Positions 1 through 10,205 of a stretch of DNA of 64,000 nt are shown here, one piece after another. The stretch covers positions 28,892,001 to 28,956,000 of the forward strand of contig CM114272.1 in the NCBI GenBank assembly GCA_050084515.1, read 5' to 3'. Both the position numbers and the translations under genes were made by a program. The stretch's first letter is position 1. Every line of letters starts with the position of its first letter. This DNA is from Blasia pusilla. Its lineage: Eukaryota > Marchantiophyta > Marchantiopsida > Blasiales. The notes beneath the pieces are model-generated. The model saw only the letters and a program-made list of their open reading frames with translations. It was not told the origin of the DNA and searched no databases.

Positions 1-2208
1 AAATATTTGTAACTCTTCACTTGTTCTAATACTAGACCTTTGTAAAAGAATGAGAATTTGGATCTAGTATCCACTATAATGACTTTAGACTTCTCAATAT
101 TAACTTCTATCTGATTCTCGGTACAAAAACTTGCCAAAGTGTCGAGGTGTTTTTGTAAACTAATGCCATCACGTGCTAGTAATATGATGTCATCTGCATA
201 CTAAAGAGCTTTGATGACAAAGTCTCCAAGCTTGACACCTTCACTATCACATTCCTCCAACCACTTTTCGATATCATCTATGAAAACTCCAAAAAGTGTA
301 GGATAGAGAGGGTAACCTTGAATGACTTTGATAGAACTCAAGATCTCTTGATATTGTGAATCTTTGATCTTAGCCTGAACGGAATGGTACAACGTGACCA
401 CAACAGCGAGGAGTTTTGGTAGTATCCCAATGGCTTGCAGCCTATCTCATAAGAGCTTATGAGATACGGTATCAAAAGCTTTCTTGAAATCGATGAAACC
501 GCAAAATAAAGCTTTCCCATTGCCCTTAGATTTCTCCCATAAAATACGTAAGACCAAGATATGGTCAATGATGTTGTATGTTGGGCAAAACCCAGCTTGG
601 ACCCGTGCTCTCTTTTGGAAAGACTCTGTCCATGCGCTCAACTTTGACTCCACCAATTTCCCAAACAGCTTGGCAAAGACACTACCCACCTGATAGTGTG
701 ATAGTTTGTCACCAAATCCTTCCTTCTTGATTTGTGACTAGGAATAATCTTCCGTAGCAACCAAGTAGAAGGAAAACCATAGATAGCAACATCACCTTAT
801 ACTTTGGTGAGGATTGGTCTGATAGAATCTCCTCCCCACTTCAGAAGTTCAACAGAAAGACCATCAAAATCCTCGTATTTGCCATTTGCTAATCTTCTCA
901 CTTGAGTCATCAACTCTTCTTAGAGAATAAGCCTGATATGCCTCCACAATGTGGCATAGATGTAGCATGGGGAAAGAAATAGAGCTTTTCAGCAAAAGAT
1001 ATCAAAGACTTTGAATCAAGAGTAGGTTTTGAAGACCATACTACTAATCGTCTCCATAATGATTTGGGGTCGTCATGGAGTTCCCTTATTAAGGACTCTT
1101 GCTTCTGCTACAAGAAAGCTCGTTTCTTGGATTTCACCAAGTGTTTGTAAAGACTCCTCATCATAAGCCGACTTTGGATATCCAAAGATTTTTCCACTAA
1201 TCTTAACCTTGCTTTCTTGCATTCAGAGTCAAACCACCCATTACAAGGCAACCTCCTAGCACTTTTATCCCTGTGCATGGGAAAAGAACTTGGCTGTAGT
1301 GTTTCTGAGCAATTCGGTTTGTTGCAAGCTTGTCGTCTCTGGATCATAGCTCCATATAATGTGAGTCAAGAGTTCTTATAAATCTAGCATGTAAAAAAAA
1401 ATTTACGAGGATCTAAGCGAAACTTGGAAGAAGCTAAAATAGGTTAAGATGTTGAGAGAGGAATTTCCTTTGACACTGAAAGAGAAAACAAAAGAGGTGC
1501 ATGATCTGATTCTGGCTGAGGTTCTAAAATGTCAAATATAGAGATATGAGAGCTATTAGTGGGCAAGGAGAAAAGATAATCGATGGTGCTAGCACCAGTA
1601 GAGGAGAAACATGTATTGGAGTGAGAGTTGGGAAAATGAGAGGTTCCATTAAGAACTTTCAAATTACAAGTGGCTCCGAAAGTTAAAAAATGCTCCGTCA
1701 AAGGATTTGTAGAAAGATCTGAAGAGATTCTAGATCATAAACCATATTCTGGTTCTTTGAGAAGAGGAGCAGTCAAGGAATTATTGAATTGGGTAAATTG
1801 AGTAGTACGTGTGCGAGCATTGAAATCCCCAACTAGAAAGACTTCACCTTTGCTTTGATATTTGAGAATATCCCCAATAAGTCGATGAAACTATTGACTC
1901 TGATTGCAAGTGCGCGTTGAGTAGATAGGCATGGACAATGGTGCAAAATAACAAACTGCCAAATAACAATAAGATCCCCCGACCAAACTAAGACGTAGCC
2001 AATGATATTGGCCCCTGATATCTTGATCTTTTAGATGTATGAGAGGTAGAAATTGAGACCTGATGAAAGTAGCAATACCGCCATGATCCCTTCCTGCCCG
2101 TTGTCTTCTTTTGTTCCATGTCGATCCCACCAAAGTAAACCCTTGCAGCTCTGCAATAGTATTGCTCTCATGTTCCCAAGTCTCCACAATATTGATAATG
2201 TCCGCCAT
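1..2208 (-). pseudogene. LINE ORF2 fragment: endonuclease plus reverse transcriptase
   Basis: From 2208 down, the frame gives an exonuclease-endonuclease-phosphatase N-terminus (ETWEHES..., RAGRDHGGIATFIRS). A later frame (1701-1444) has its C-terminal signature STIDYLFSLP...SDHAPLLFSL. Around 1347-1108 lies the linker with WFDSECKKARLRL. Reverse transcriptase follows: ARVQAGFCPTYNIIDHILVL and [18 protein letters not shown] (689-447), GYPLYPTLFGVFIDD (about 320-270), and the catalytic YADDII motif at about 203-186, preceded by an in-frame TAG. Several stops and frameshifts make it non-functional. Confidence 0.75.
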
Positions 2209-2292
2209 ATCCCAAACTCATAGAGCACTCACATACTTTGTTGTTGAAAGACCGCGTATATTCCACATCAACATTCTCAACTTCTTGGATTG

Positions 2293-2954
2293 CTAGGTTG
2301 ATAACTCTCTTTTTCTCTGGGTAACAATTGCTCGATCATCGCGTAGATAAGCAATAAATCCTGCTTCTTGAGCCTGTTTGACCTTTGCAAGCTCCTTTCT
2401 CCTAGCTTTGACTTGTAGAGGTGTAAGATCAGGACCCAACCATATCCTCCATCCTTTAAGAATGGACTTATTAGCCAAGGCAGTATCACGTTAAGTTTGA
2501 TCGACAAACTTAATTAGAATAGCACGAGGTTGTATTCCCGTTTTCCCAATGCAGAAAGCTTGAGCCAAGTCCGGGTTGTGAACATGAAGTGTATCAACCA
2601 AGAACTTGGTGATAACACTCTTCACCTCTTTGCTCTCTGTTCCGGAAATCCGGAGATTCTCACATTCTTCCTACGTGCAAATTGGTTTTCCTTTTCTATC
2701 TCTTGCTCTTGAGAAAAAGAGATATGAGCAACCTTTGTAGCTTCAGCATAAGATTTCATTTTCACTTCTAAAATTTCAACAACCTCATGCAATTCTGAAC
2801 TATTGGGAGTAATCGCTAATGATGATGCCTTCTCTTGAACATCCGCAACAGATTTGGAAAGATCGAGCATCACACTAGAGATATCTTTCAACACCTTCTT
2901 CAAAACCTCTTGCGTTGCCTTCAACTCTCGGATCTGAATATGTGCAAGGTTCAA
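2293..2954 (-). pseudogene. LINE ORF1-like RNA-binding protein, broken
   Basis: Two overlapping frames are visible. The first (2954-2622) has a heptad-like N-terminal stretch, then RRKNVRISGFPE, the pattern that opens the RNA-binding fold of LINE ORF1 proteins. The second (2478-2293) contains SILKGWRIWLGPDLTPLQ followed by a lysine/arginine-rich tail, typical of the C-terminal domain of these proteins. A frame change separates them. In intact LINEs this protein coats the element RNA and acts as a chaperone during target-primed reverse transcription. The family is identified from pattern alone, and the break means no function here. Confidence 0.6.
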
Positions 2955-3060
2955 TTGAGAAGTTTGTACCTTGAATTCTTATCAAAGCTCTTTCAATTCA
3001 TGCAAGACCACTTACACTAGATTCAAGATCTCATTTTGAGTAGTCATCACGTAGTTGACT

Positions 3061-3675
3061 TAAATTCACCCTAGATATTGCAAGACCTCCAATCAAGTAA
3101 AGCAAAATCTCCAACACCACACAACTTCGGCTAAACCTGTCGATTGTGCTTGAAATTTGGAATGTGGAAGAGCAGAAACTCAAATCTCTTACAACTTCGT
3201 CTTTGTTAGTTTTTTGTACTTGAAATTTGGAGGGCTAAGGCACCTCTTTACACTCCATATTTTCTCAAAATCTAAGTTTCATATGACACTCTATTTGAAA
3301 GATATGGCCTCCGCAAGATTCAGATTTGAAATCCTCAAAATCACCCTTCACCTCTTCGGAGTAACCGTTTCCGTTAAAGGAAAGTGGTTGATGGGCACTC
3401 ATCTTGTCGTCCGTTCCCATCTAACCAACCACTATTTTTTGTGGTGGATTTGTTTCAAATCATTGAACATATAGCGTGTTCAAAAAAATTATTTTGGCTT
3501 GTTGGTCATTTTCTTTGCCTACATTTAAGAGGACACGGAAAAACAACAATTTCCCCAAAAGCGGATGGATATCCTTCCCTTCCCTTTCCTTTCAAATTAA
3601 ATAGGCATGTTTAAAATCGGAATATGTAGAAGGAGCCCTAAAAGCATGACCTTCTACTCTTTTTCCTATCCAATA
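3061..3675. other. AT-rich stretch without a recognisable gene
   Basis: Only short unsupported reading frames are present (for example 3157-3474 on the plus strand). It may include the LINE leader, but no conserved motif, repeat boundary or RNA gene is visible. Confidence 0.5.
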
Positions 3676-3863
3676 CTAGCTAGTGCCCGTGCTTTGCACA
3701 CGTGAAAGAGAGCCCAAAGAGACAAAATTTGTGCGTTTCAGAGGAGCTTACATGCTTTGGCTTAGAAAAAGGGACACATGTCAAATACCTACAAGTCAAA
3801 AAGGACACGTGCCACCGGGAGAGATGGCACTCCGATAAAAGCACTCTTCCATAATAATATAGA
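3676..3863 (-). mobile_element. Non-autonomous Helitron, about 188 bp
   Basis: Read on the minus strand the element begins with TCTATATTATTATGG at 3863, a 5' TC terminus of the plant Helitron type. It ends at 3676 with a short hairpin around CGTG...CACGGGC and the terminal CTAG. The base before the 5' end is A and the base after the 3' CTAG is T, as expected for Helitron insertion between A and T. There is no coding capacity, so it would depend on an autonomous partner elsewhere. An alternative 3' end is the first CTAG four bases earlier, but that would leave C as the flanking base. Confidence 0.65.
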
Positions 3864-3945
3864 TTTAAGATAAAATGATTATTTTAATAAGCTACTAATA
3901 AAAATTGTGTGACATGATCAGTGATGACCCATCGCCACAATTTTA

Positions 3946-4186
3946 GAGCCGGATCCCATGGGCGGGAGGTCGCGGTGAGTTGGTGATCATCAGGGGTTGC
4001 CACTTTTTCTGTGCCCAAATGTTTTGGGCGCAGAAATTGTCCAGCGTCCTGGCGATCCTTATTACCACATGTCTAACGGTTTCTACCAAGGACCAATCTA
4101 TTTTCTTGGATTGTCTTGCGGAAATATAAATTGGTCGCAGAAATGAGGTCGCCGCGACCTCTACAAAGGCCCGTGGGACCCAGCCC
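3946..4186. mobile_element. Harbinger-type MITE, 241 bp, TTA target duplication
   Basis: The plus strand starts GAGCCGGATCCCATGGGC and ends with the near-complement of that sequence (GCCCGTGGGACCCAGCCC). TTA lies immediately outside both ends (3943-3945 and 4187-4189). Terminal inverted repeats with a 3-bp TTA/TAA duplication are the signature of PIF/Harbinger elements. The termini match the left end of the coding Harbinger element at 21559 (GGGCCGGGTCGCATGGGC) at most positions, so that element or a relative could mobilise it. An open frame across it (4203-3943, minus) is a by-product of the repeat and not a gene. Confidence 0.75.
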
Positions 4187-4189
4187 TTA

Positions 4190-7100
4190 GAGAAGGTCCC
4201 CATAGAGCAATTCCAATATTGGAGGATCTTTTGGATGTTAAATCCACAATTATCATTTCAGGGACCATGAGTGGGTCGTTGATCCTTATGCACCGTGAAA
4301 TTCACAACGCATAAAGGATGTTCTCGAGAAATTAAAGGAGTGTAGCCGGTTGTCTTTTAAACTAGAATCAGACGCCGTTGTCAAGAGTCGAACATCGTTT
4401 GAGAGCTTATCTTACCTGGTCGGCCTAGGCCGAGAGGGACCTGCCGCCGCCGCGACTCCGTGGGGACTGCGAGCGTAGTCGTTCAGTAGCGAAAGCCATA
4501 AGAGTCACCGGGCAAGCCTTTATTGCCCCTTGGGACTCCAAATTAATTAATTCGTTTGCTTGGACAGAGATTGAGGGTTTAACAGCCTTTCCGTCCATTA
4601 GTCCAGAGTGAACGGTTATTTTTTAGTCAGAAATGCGCGGTCTACGGTTCAGGGGGCTCGTATTCTAGCAGGAGAGAGGAAGAGAGGAGAGTCTCTCTTC
4701 AAAGAAAAGGGCCAAATATGCCTCCTCTCTTCAAAACTTTTTGACATATTTGAAATTTTTGTTTGCTTTCAAATTCATGAAATCTTTAGAAGAGAGTAGG
4801 TAGTGGTACACATTTGGGCTTAAAGAAACCTCCTTTTTCCAAGGGGCGAAAAACAAGTAGACATCATAAGACCACTACAAACATTTTTCCATCACTCTCC
4901 ATGTGAGCCTAAGTTTCTTCACATTTCCTGTCTCAGTCTAAAGTAAGCTGTGCCCAGGGGTATTTTTGTTGGAGGACCATTGGCAAATAATTTGACCAGA
5001 AGTAGCAATCTCATCTCAATGAAAGGTTCAAATAAAGACTCTAACGATGGTCTCAACAGAGTGCGGTGATTTTCAAGGTTTAACTTCTCGGAATATTTGG
5101 TTGAAATTATGGATTGACATCTCTTCTTGCAAAAGAAAGCACAAGGAAATGCCTGTAAATGACTGTTGACTCTTCTTGCAGAAGGCATCAATACTCATCA
5201 TACATAATGGAAAACCATTGGCAACACAGTACCAAAATGAAAATTTTTGAGCTTCCCCCATTCCCAAGTGTCTCTGAAGTGTTAATGTGTCATGAGACCT
5301 CACCCAAATGCGCATCGGGTATGATGCCAACCTCTCTTTTTGCAAGGATTGTTGCTTGCATCATGGCCTTCCTTGAATTGCCCCATAATGAATGGTGTTT
5401 GCTCAAGACCAACTTTGTGAAATGTGAACACACGAGACGATAATTGAACCAAAAGATTGTTAGCTGTCTGGAGTAAAGAGGAACTGATGTCCCTTCATTC
5501 AGCTCCTAAATCTGAGAAACCGAGAAGCTGCATCCCTCCCAATCCGTCGGAATTTTACAGGTTGCAACTCTTGTAACCCATCGGAATCAGATGGCTTGCA
5601 CCCCTTGCAAGCAAGCTCACCATAACAAAGGAAAAATTTTGAGAAGTGATTCCATTCCACCCTGCACCCACGAAGATCCAACTGGTTGGGAATCCGAAAT
5701 GGCAATCCGACAAGTAGTAGGAATCCATCACGTCTTAGAGAAGAAAAGAAGCCTACGACTGGTTTGACTATACTAGGGAAACAAGCCAAAAGTGAAGAAG
5801 CCCCCCATAGTGCCTCACAAACTCTTACCATATATGCTTAAGCATTTTGAACTCTTTCCATATGTGGTTATGGATCTTGAGCATTCCGCATGAGATGAGC
5901 TTTAGCCTAAGCTTCAGCAAGGGACATGCACTAACATACAGGTAGCAAGAGAATGTGAACGTACTTCTTTGCCTGATGGGGAGTGTGTAGGGGCTTGTAG
6001 AGGTGTGAGAACACCTCTAAAGGAGATCCGACTTCTGGTGGAAACTTAAGCATTCTTTGTTGGAGGCAAGGGACTACCGAGCTCATTGTCGTCCGAGTTT
6101 AGTTTAGCTTGAGATGGATGGCCTTTCTTGGCCAACCTGGGGTAGGCCCTTCTTGCTGAAGACGTAGTATCCAAGCGGTCCTTTTTTTTATTGACGTAGG
6201 GTTGTTTTTTTTTTGGAGCTCGCTTTGGCTGATGGCATTGGCTTCAGGGGATGCACAATGCGGGATCTTTTTGTCCGCGGGTTTTCTCAGGTGGGGCAAT
6301 TTCAGACTCTTCATCTAAGGAGTCCACTATATCCTCGTCCAAGCCACTGTGTCAAAAGAATATAAGATCAGAAAAAAACAGATTAGGTGTACCCGCTTAT
6401 AATGTAAGAATTAGGAAACTACTTACACGCTCTTAAGACTCTTCATACGAAAGCCCCACTACCTCCATGTACATCTTCTGGATCGCACCTCTGAGTCTCG
6501 CAAGAATGAGAGGCTTCTGCGTTGACTTCCATATCATATAAACACTCTGAAATCTGGGCATCCAAAAATCCTCGGAAATGCACCAATGATGGTGCTGAAT
6601 ACTTCGCATGATCTCAAGAACTCTTAGCACATGCTCCACCAAACCTCTCCTAGTCTCCATCCCCGCATCCCAGAACTCTTGGCATGTATGGTCCCTAGTC
6701 CAGACTGTAGCCATATGGGCAATGGTGGATTGAAAATGCAAGTATGTGTCCTACTTTGCTCATATCTCTAGAGGAGAGGTAGGGAGGATAGACTCTGCTG
6801 CCTTGATCCAATCCAAGACAGCAGATGGTTGATGCAGGGCGAGAAAGAAGAATGTGATGGATCTCACCATACTAAGATTCCATGGCTAGACATGCCCTAA
6901 GGCTCGAGGTTGGCATGGGAGATTACCTAACCTTCCAAAACCACCATTAGGTCTTGTTGTGGAGGGGTCTCAAGAAGAGAACCGGTAGCTAGCCTACCAT
7001 GTTTTTGAGCCTTGGAAACAAGTTGGTCTTTTTTTTGCCTTTGTCTAGTCGACCATCTTTTCTATAGAGTTCCCTTCACATGCAAGTTGGCAGAAGATGG

Positions 7101-7796
7101 AGGTTTTGATGTACTTTTTCCTCTGCATCGTCCATAAGTCCATGTAAATGAAGTGGAAACAATGATTGACACCATAGCAAGCATGTGAAATCTGAGTTCA
7201 AAATAAATTATGGTTGTGCAAGGAAGGAAGTAACGGCCAAACAAGGAAGAGTGAGCTAAAATACATACCTTGTTCTCGCTCATCTTCATCTGAGAGTGGG
7301 TTGATGTCCTAGTCATCCTCCTTCTTCCCCTTCTTCTTTGCGGGATGTCAGGGGTTTCCTGGTATCAACAACAAAAAATGGCTCTGGAGGTGCATGTTGA
7401 ACACTAGGGGTGTACGTACAAACTCTATTCATTTTTCACTTAGACATACCCACTGGTCATGCTCGTCATTGTAACAATAATGTTTCCATTCAATCGGTGA
7501 GGAAAATAGCACAATCTTGGGTGGGGGGGCATCACTAGAATTACTGCGGCTAGTCAAGAATGATTGGAGCATCACGAACTGCAGTAAGCCTATGAGGTAT
7601 GTAGGAATAGATTGCAGCTCACTATCCGAGGTCTAGTGAGTTGCTTACACTGGCCTGGAACTTGTGTCGAGAGTCACATAGACTCTCGACACTTGTTACC
7701 GGTGCAGTTCAATTTCCCTTGTGATGTCCTACTTGACAGAAACTCAAGGGGTGCTCAATTTTGCGATATATGAAAAGTAATATACTCTACCATATG
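4190..7796. other. Unassigned intergenic sequence
   Basis: Several frames of 70-110 codons occur on the minus strand (5831-5499, 6741-6433, 7316-7062) with no domain I recognise and no coherent exon chain. About 22 bases around 4525-4550 (TTGGGACTCCAAATTAATT and on) recur in reverse complement just left of the Harbinger element at 21559. I see no RNA gene, LTR or inverted-repeat boundary here. Confidence 0.5.
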
Positions 7797-8504
7797 TCAT
7801 TGAGAAATATGACTACCATGGTCCTTACTTGCAAGCCGTAACACAGCCATGGAACTCATCACCTCCGACAAGTCCAATTTTGAGGGAGAAACGAACCTGC
7901 TGACACGTTCATCAATATTAGTTTCCTCAATAAGATACATTTTCTTTGGAGTCACTCCAAGTACCCACAAAGGTGAGCCATTCAGATCCCCAACCGTAAC
8001 CCTCCTTTTGAGCCTAAGTGTACAAACAACTTTCGCTACGTAGTTCTTCTGTGCCCCAACAAAGGCTAGCTTGATGTTTGGGAAGACAGTGGGTTTGTAA
8101 GACCCTTGGTCTTCAGACACAACTATGAACTCTATGGCTCTTTGTTTTTGGAAATAAAAATCTAGCCAAACGTGGTCGCATCCCTTTCTCGCCTTCGGCA
8201 AAAAGTCTACACGATAACCAAGTCTATCAGCACTGTTGTAGAGACAGTCGTACATAACTAAGGGCATTCCCAAGACAATCCAATCCTTCAAGTAAGTCCC
8301 ATCACCTCCATTACTACATTTACAAATTATATCTTTCAAGTAGAAATATGGGTCTCCATTGGTGTGGAATATATTGTTCACCCAAGTCTGAAGATGACCT
8401 ACACCTCCAAACAAATACTTATTGATATTCTCCAGTCCCCTAAACCCAATCCTCAAGTCCTTAAATTGCAATCCGTCCCGCAATTTTGTAATAGAGTTAC
8501 TCAT
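7797..8504 (-). CDS. Hypothetical protein, 235 codons, possibly a gene fragment
   Basis: A long minus-strand frame in otherwise gene-poor sequence. I do not recognise a family. The protein is mixed alpha/beta in composition with conserved-looking blocks (GDGTYLKDWIVLGMPLVMYD, GYRVDFLPKARKGCDHVWLD) and has no signal peptide, membrane span or low-complexity tract. A second frame on the same strand just upstream (8737-8519) may be an earlier piece of the same gene, separated by stops. It could be a relic of a captured host gene or part of an unknown transposon. Confidence that it is expressed is low. Confidence 0.35.
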   Translation of the reverse strand: MSNSITKLRDGLQFKDLRIGFRGLENINKYLFGGVGHLQTWVNNIFHTNGDPYFYLKDIICKCSNGGDGTYLKDWIVLGMPLVMYDCLYNSADRLGYRVDFLPKARKGCDHVWLDFYFQKQRAIEFIVVSEDQGSYKPTVFPNIKLAFVGAQKNYVAKVVCTLRLKRRVTVGDLNGSPLWVLGVTPKKMYLIEETNIDERVSRFVSPSKLDLSEVMSSMAVLRLASKDHGSHISQ

Positions 8505-8759
8505 AGCAGTCGTGAACCCTACTCATGTACTAAAATGCTAGTGTGCCCCTCGCACCCTGCCACACATTCATCCGATCCAAGTCTCACATATTTTAGTCTC
8601 CAAGCACAGGGTGTGACAACCGAGTATCCCATGTCTATTATGAGGGAGACGAAAGGACCATTCTTGCTCCTTCGACTTTGCAAACATGGAAAAATGTTTC
8701 TTGGGAAGGGTATGGTATGGGACCTCTGGCCGTTCAATCGGACCCAACTTTGTTGCCTG

Positions 8760-8952
8760 TGATTTCCCCTACAGTGGAGGTGAAAAGTACCCTTGGTCCT
8801 TTATATAATTGTGATTGTGCTTATAAGGTCCTGGCTGCAGGTTTTGTGGTGACCTGGCTGTGTTTGCTTTGGATCATCATTCTGGTCATGGATTATGTTG
8901 TTTGACTTGCTCACACGGCTAGGTCATATTTTCTGTTGCGTAGAACTATGTC
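8760..8952. other. Short spacer left of the Gypsy element
   Basis: No gene or repeat recognised. It ends where direct-repeat segment A of the Gypsy left flank begins. Confidence 0.4.
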
Positions 8953-9083
8953 ATGCCCATACATATCGCTACACAATATACATCGTTGGTCACATCTACA
9001 CCACACAACACCGATCTTCCCCACACACGGGTCGATCCACACATGTACAAAAATCAACTCATACATATATATGGAGATCACAC
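8953..9083. repeat. Direct repeat A, left copy
   Basis: About 130 bp starting at CCCATACATATCGCTACACA. It recurs almost unchanged at 9541-9671, on the other side of the 450-bp LTR core. The right copy abuts a purine-rich tract on the minus strand, so segment A looks like the start of the LTR (U3) and this left copy like the start of a second, truncated LTR in tandem. Confidence 0.7.
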
Positions 9084-9671
9084 AACAAAAATAAAGAGTA
9101 GTAAAAATGGCACACCCAACCTAAAACTCCACTCCTCAATCTACATGGACATATCGAGCCTCGTCCACCCTATGCTATCAAGGAATCCGGACGCTAGCAC
9201 CCACGTCCTATCTCACACACATACAAGGGAGGTGCTCCAACAACATGAGAAAGATGGCTTAAGAAAGCCATCTTCCTCTCTTATATAGGGTTAAATAGCC
9301 CTCTCCTTGGTAACCTGCGCACACAGGTTACCAGGGGCGGGTGACCGGGTCAACAAGTCATCCGGCTGTGAAAGACCTCAACATGAAAGTTGTCAGAAAC
9401 GACGTTACTGACACAATGGACCTATCCTCAACTTCATCCGACACCGTGGGACAAAGTTACACTCAAGATAGTCCTCCGGCTCCTACGCCCTATCCACGAT
9501 AGATCTCGGCCTATCGACTACTCAGATGTGACAGCTGTCGTGCGCATACATATCGCTACACAACATACATCGCCGGTCACATCTACACCACACAACACCG
9601 ATCTTCCCCACACACGGGTCAATCCACACATGTACAAAAATCAACTCATACATATACATGGAGATCACACA
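9084..9671 (-). repeat. 3' LTR of the Gypsy element
   Basis: The 9084-9533 core is closely similar to 19410-19892. On the minus strand the LTR core starts TGTCACATC. It contains a TATA box (CCTATATAAG, plus-strand 9280-9289) followed by an AAGATGGCTT/AAGCCATCTT hairpin, which suggests promoter and R-region sequences. Segment A (9541-9671) joins the core to a polypurine-like tract (CTAGGGGGGCAG on the minus strand, near 9672-9684), as expected at the 3' LTR boundary. The right-hand LTR lacks segment A, so the full LTR limits remain uncertain. Confidence 0.65.
9280..9289 (-). promoter_or_regulatory. TATA box of the Gypsy LTR (3' copy)
   Basis: Minus strand CCTATATAAG, with the equivalent at 19611-19620 in the other LTR. 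Each lies about 10 nt upstream of a 10-bp-arm hairpin (AAGATGGCTT, 4-nt loop). Conservation of both in the two LTRs supports a promoter with a structured start of the transcript. Confidence 0.5.
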
Positions 9672-9730
9672 ACTGCCCCCCTAGGTGGCAGTTGGATCCC
9701 CCCAACTCCAGATAGAAAATATCACATCTC

Positions 9731-10204
9731 TTTGACATGACCTACTACCCTATACACATCTCAGACACATCCATCATCCCGTGGGAACCACATCAAGAGC
9801 GAGGGTCAGACATGACATATGCCACCCTCGAGAACAACCATCACATACCAACATGGTGGCTGCACCCCTCGTAGATCCGCACAACATACACCTCAAGCCT
9901 GCAGGTACCACTTCCAAGCTCGGATCCACCGTCCCATCTACATTTGGAAGATGACATGGCGCACAATTGCGCACATGATCCTTCCAAACCAGACCATCCC
10001 GTCCCTCCAACATGAGGACTCCGGGCGGTAATACCTCGCGCACACATAGGATCGTGCACCATGTAGTGACATCTAGCGTCGTGGGTGCCGCCTGCTATAA
10101 ATACACGTACTCTCTAGGATGAAACCTCCTAATCCTCGGACGATAACCTCCTCCACAAATGGTCGCGTACCTCAATGTATCTCTATGTTGAGCAATAGCT
10201 AAGT
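9731..10204 (-). pseudogene. Gypsy integrase C-terminus with PHD finger
   Basis: The minus-strand frame continues the integrase polyprotein (AIAQHRDTLRYA, then RPRIRRFHPREYVYL, a GPY/F-like C-terminal module), crosses one in-frame stop, and ends with a cysteine-rich domain: CMLCG, MLVCDGC, GWHMSC, VVPTG, stop, WMCLRC. Spacing fits a C4HC3 PHD finger. The last Cys pair lies just past an in-frame TGA at about 9773. In chromoviruses this position holds a chromodomain that guides integration to marked histones. A PHD finger, also a histone-tail reader, could serve the same role. That role is inference; the domain itself is clear. Confidence 0.75.
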
Positions 10205-10205
10205 T

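Larger units (their letters stand above)
1..3060 (-). mobile_element. Decayed LINE (non-LTR retrotransposon), running off the left edge
   Basis: The minus strand carries broken reading frames in LINE order: an ORF1-like protein (about 2954 to 2293), an apurinic/apyrimidinic-type endonuclease (about 2208 to 1444), then reverse transcriptase (about 1347 to 1). Stops and frame changes interrupt all of them, so the copy is dead. The 3' end of the element lies left of the window. The 5' boundary near 3060 is approximate, because no target duplication or clear leader could be found. The RT segment resembles that of the second LINE at 58.7-61.2 kb (shared block QAGF...DHIL/LTLR and [11 protein letters not shown]), so both probably belong to one clade. 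Confidence 0.8.
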
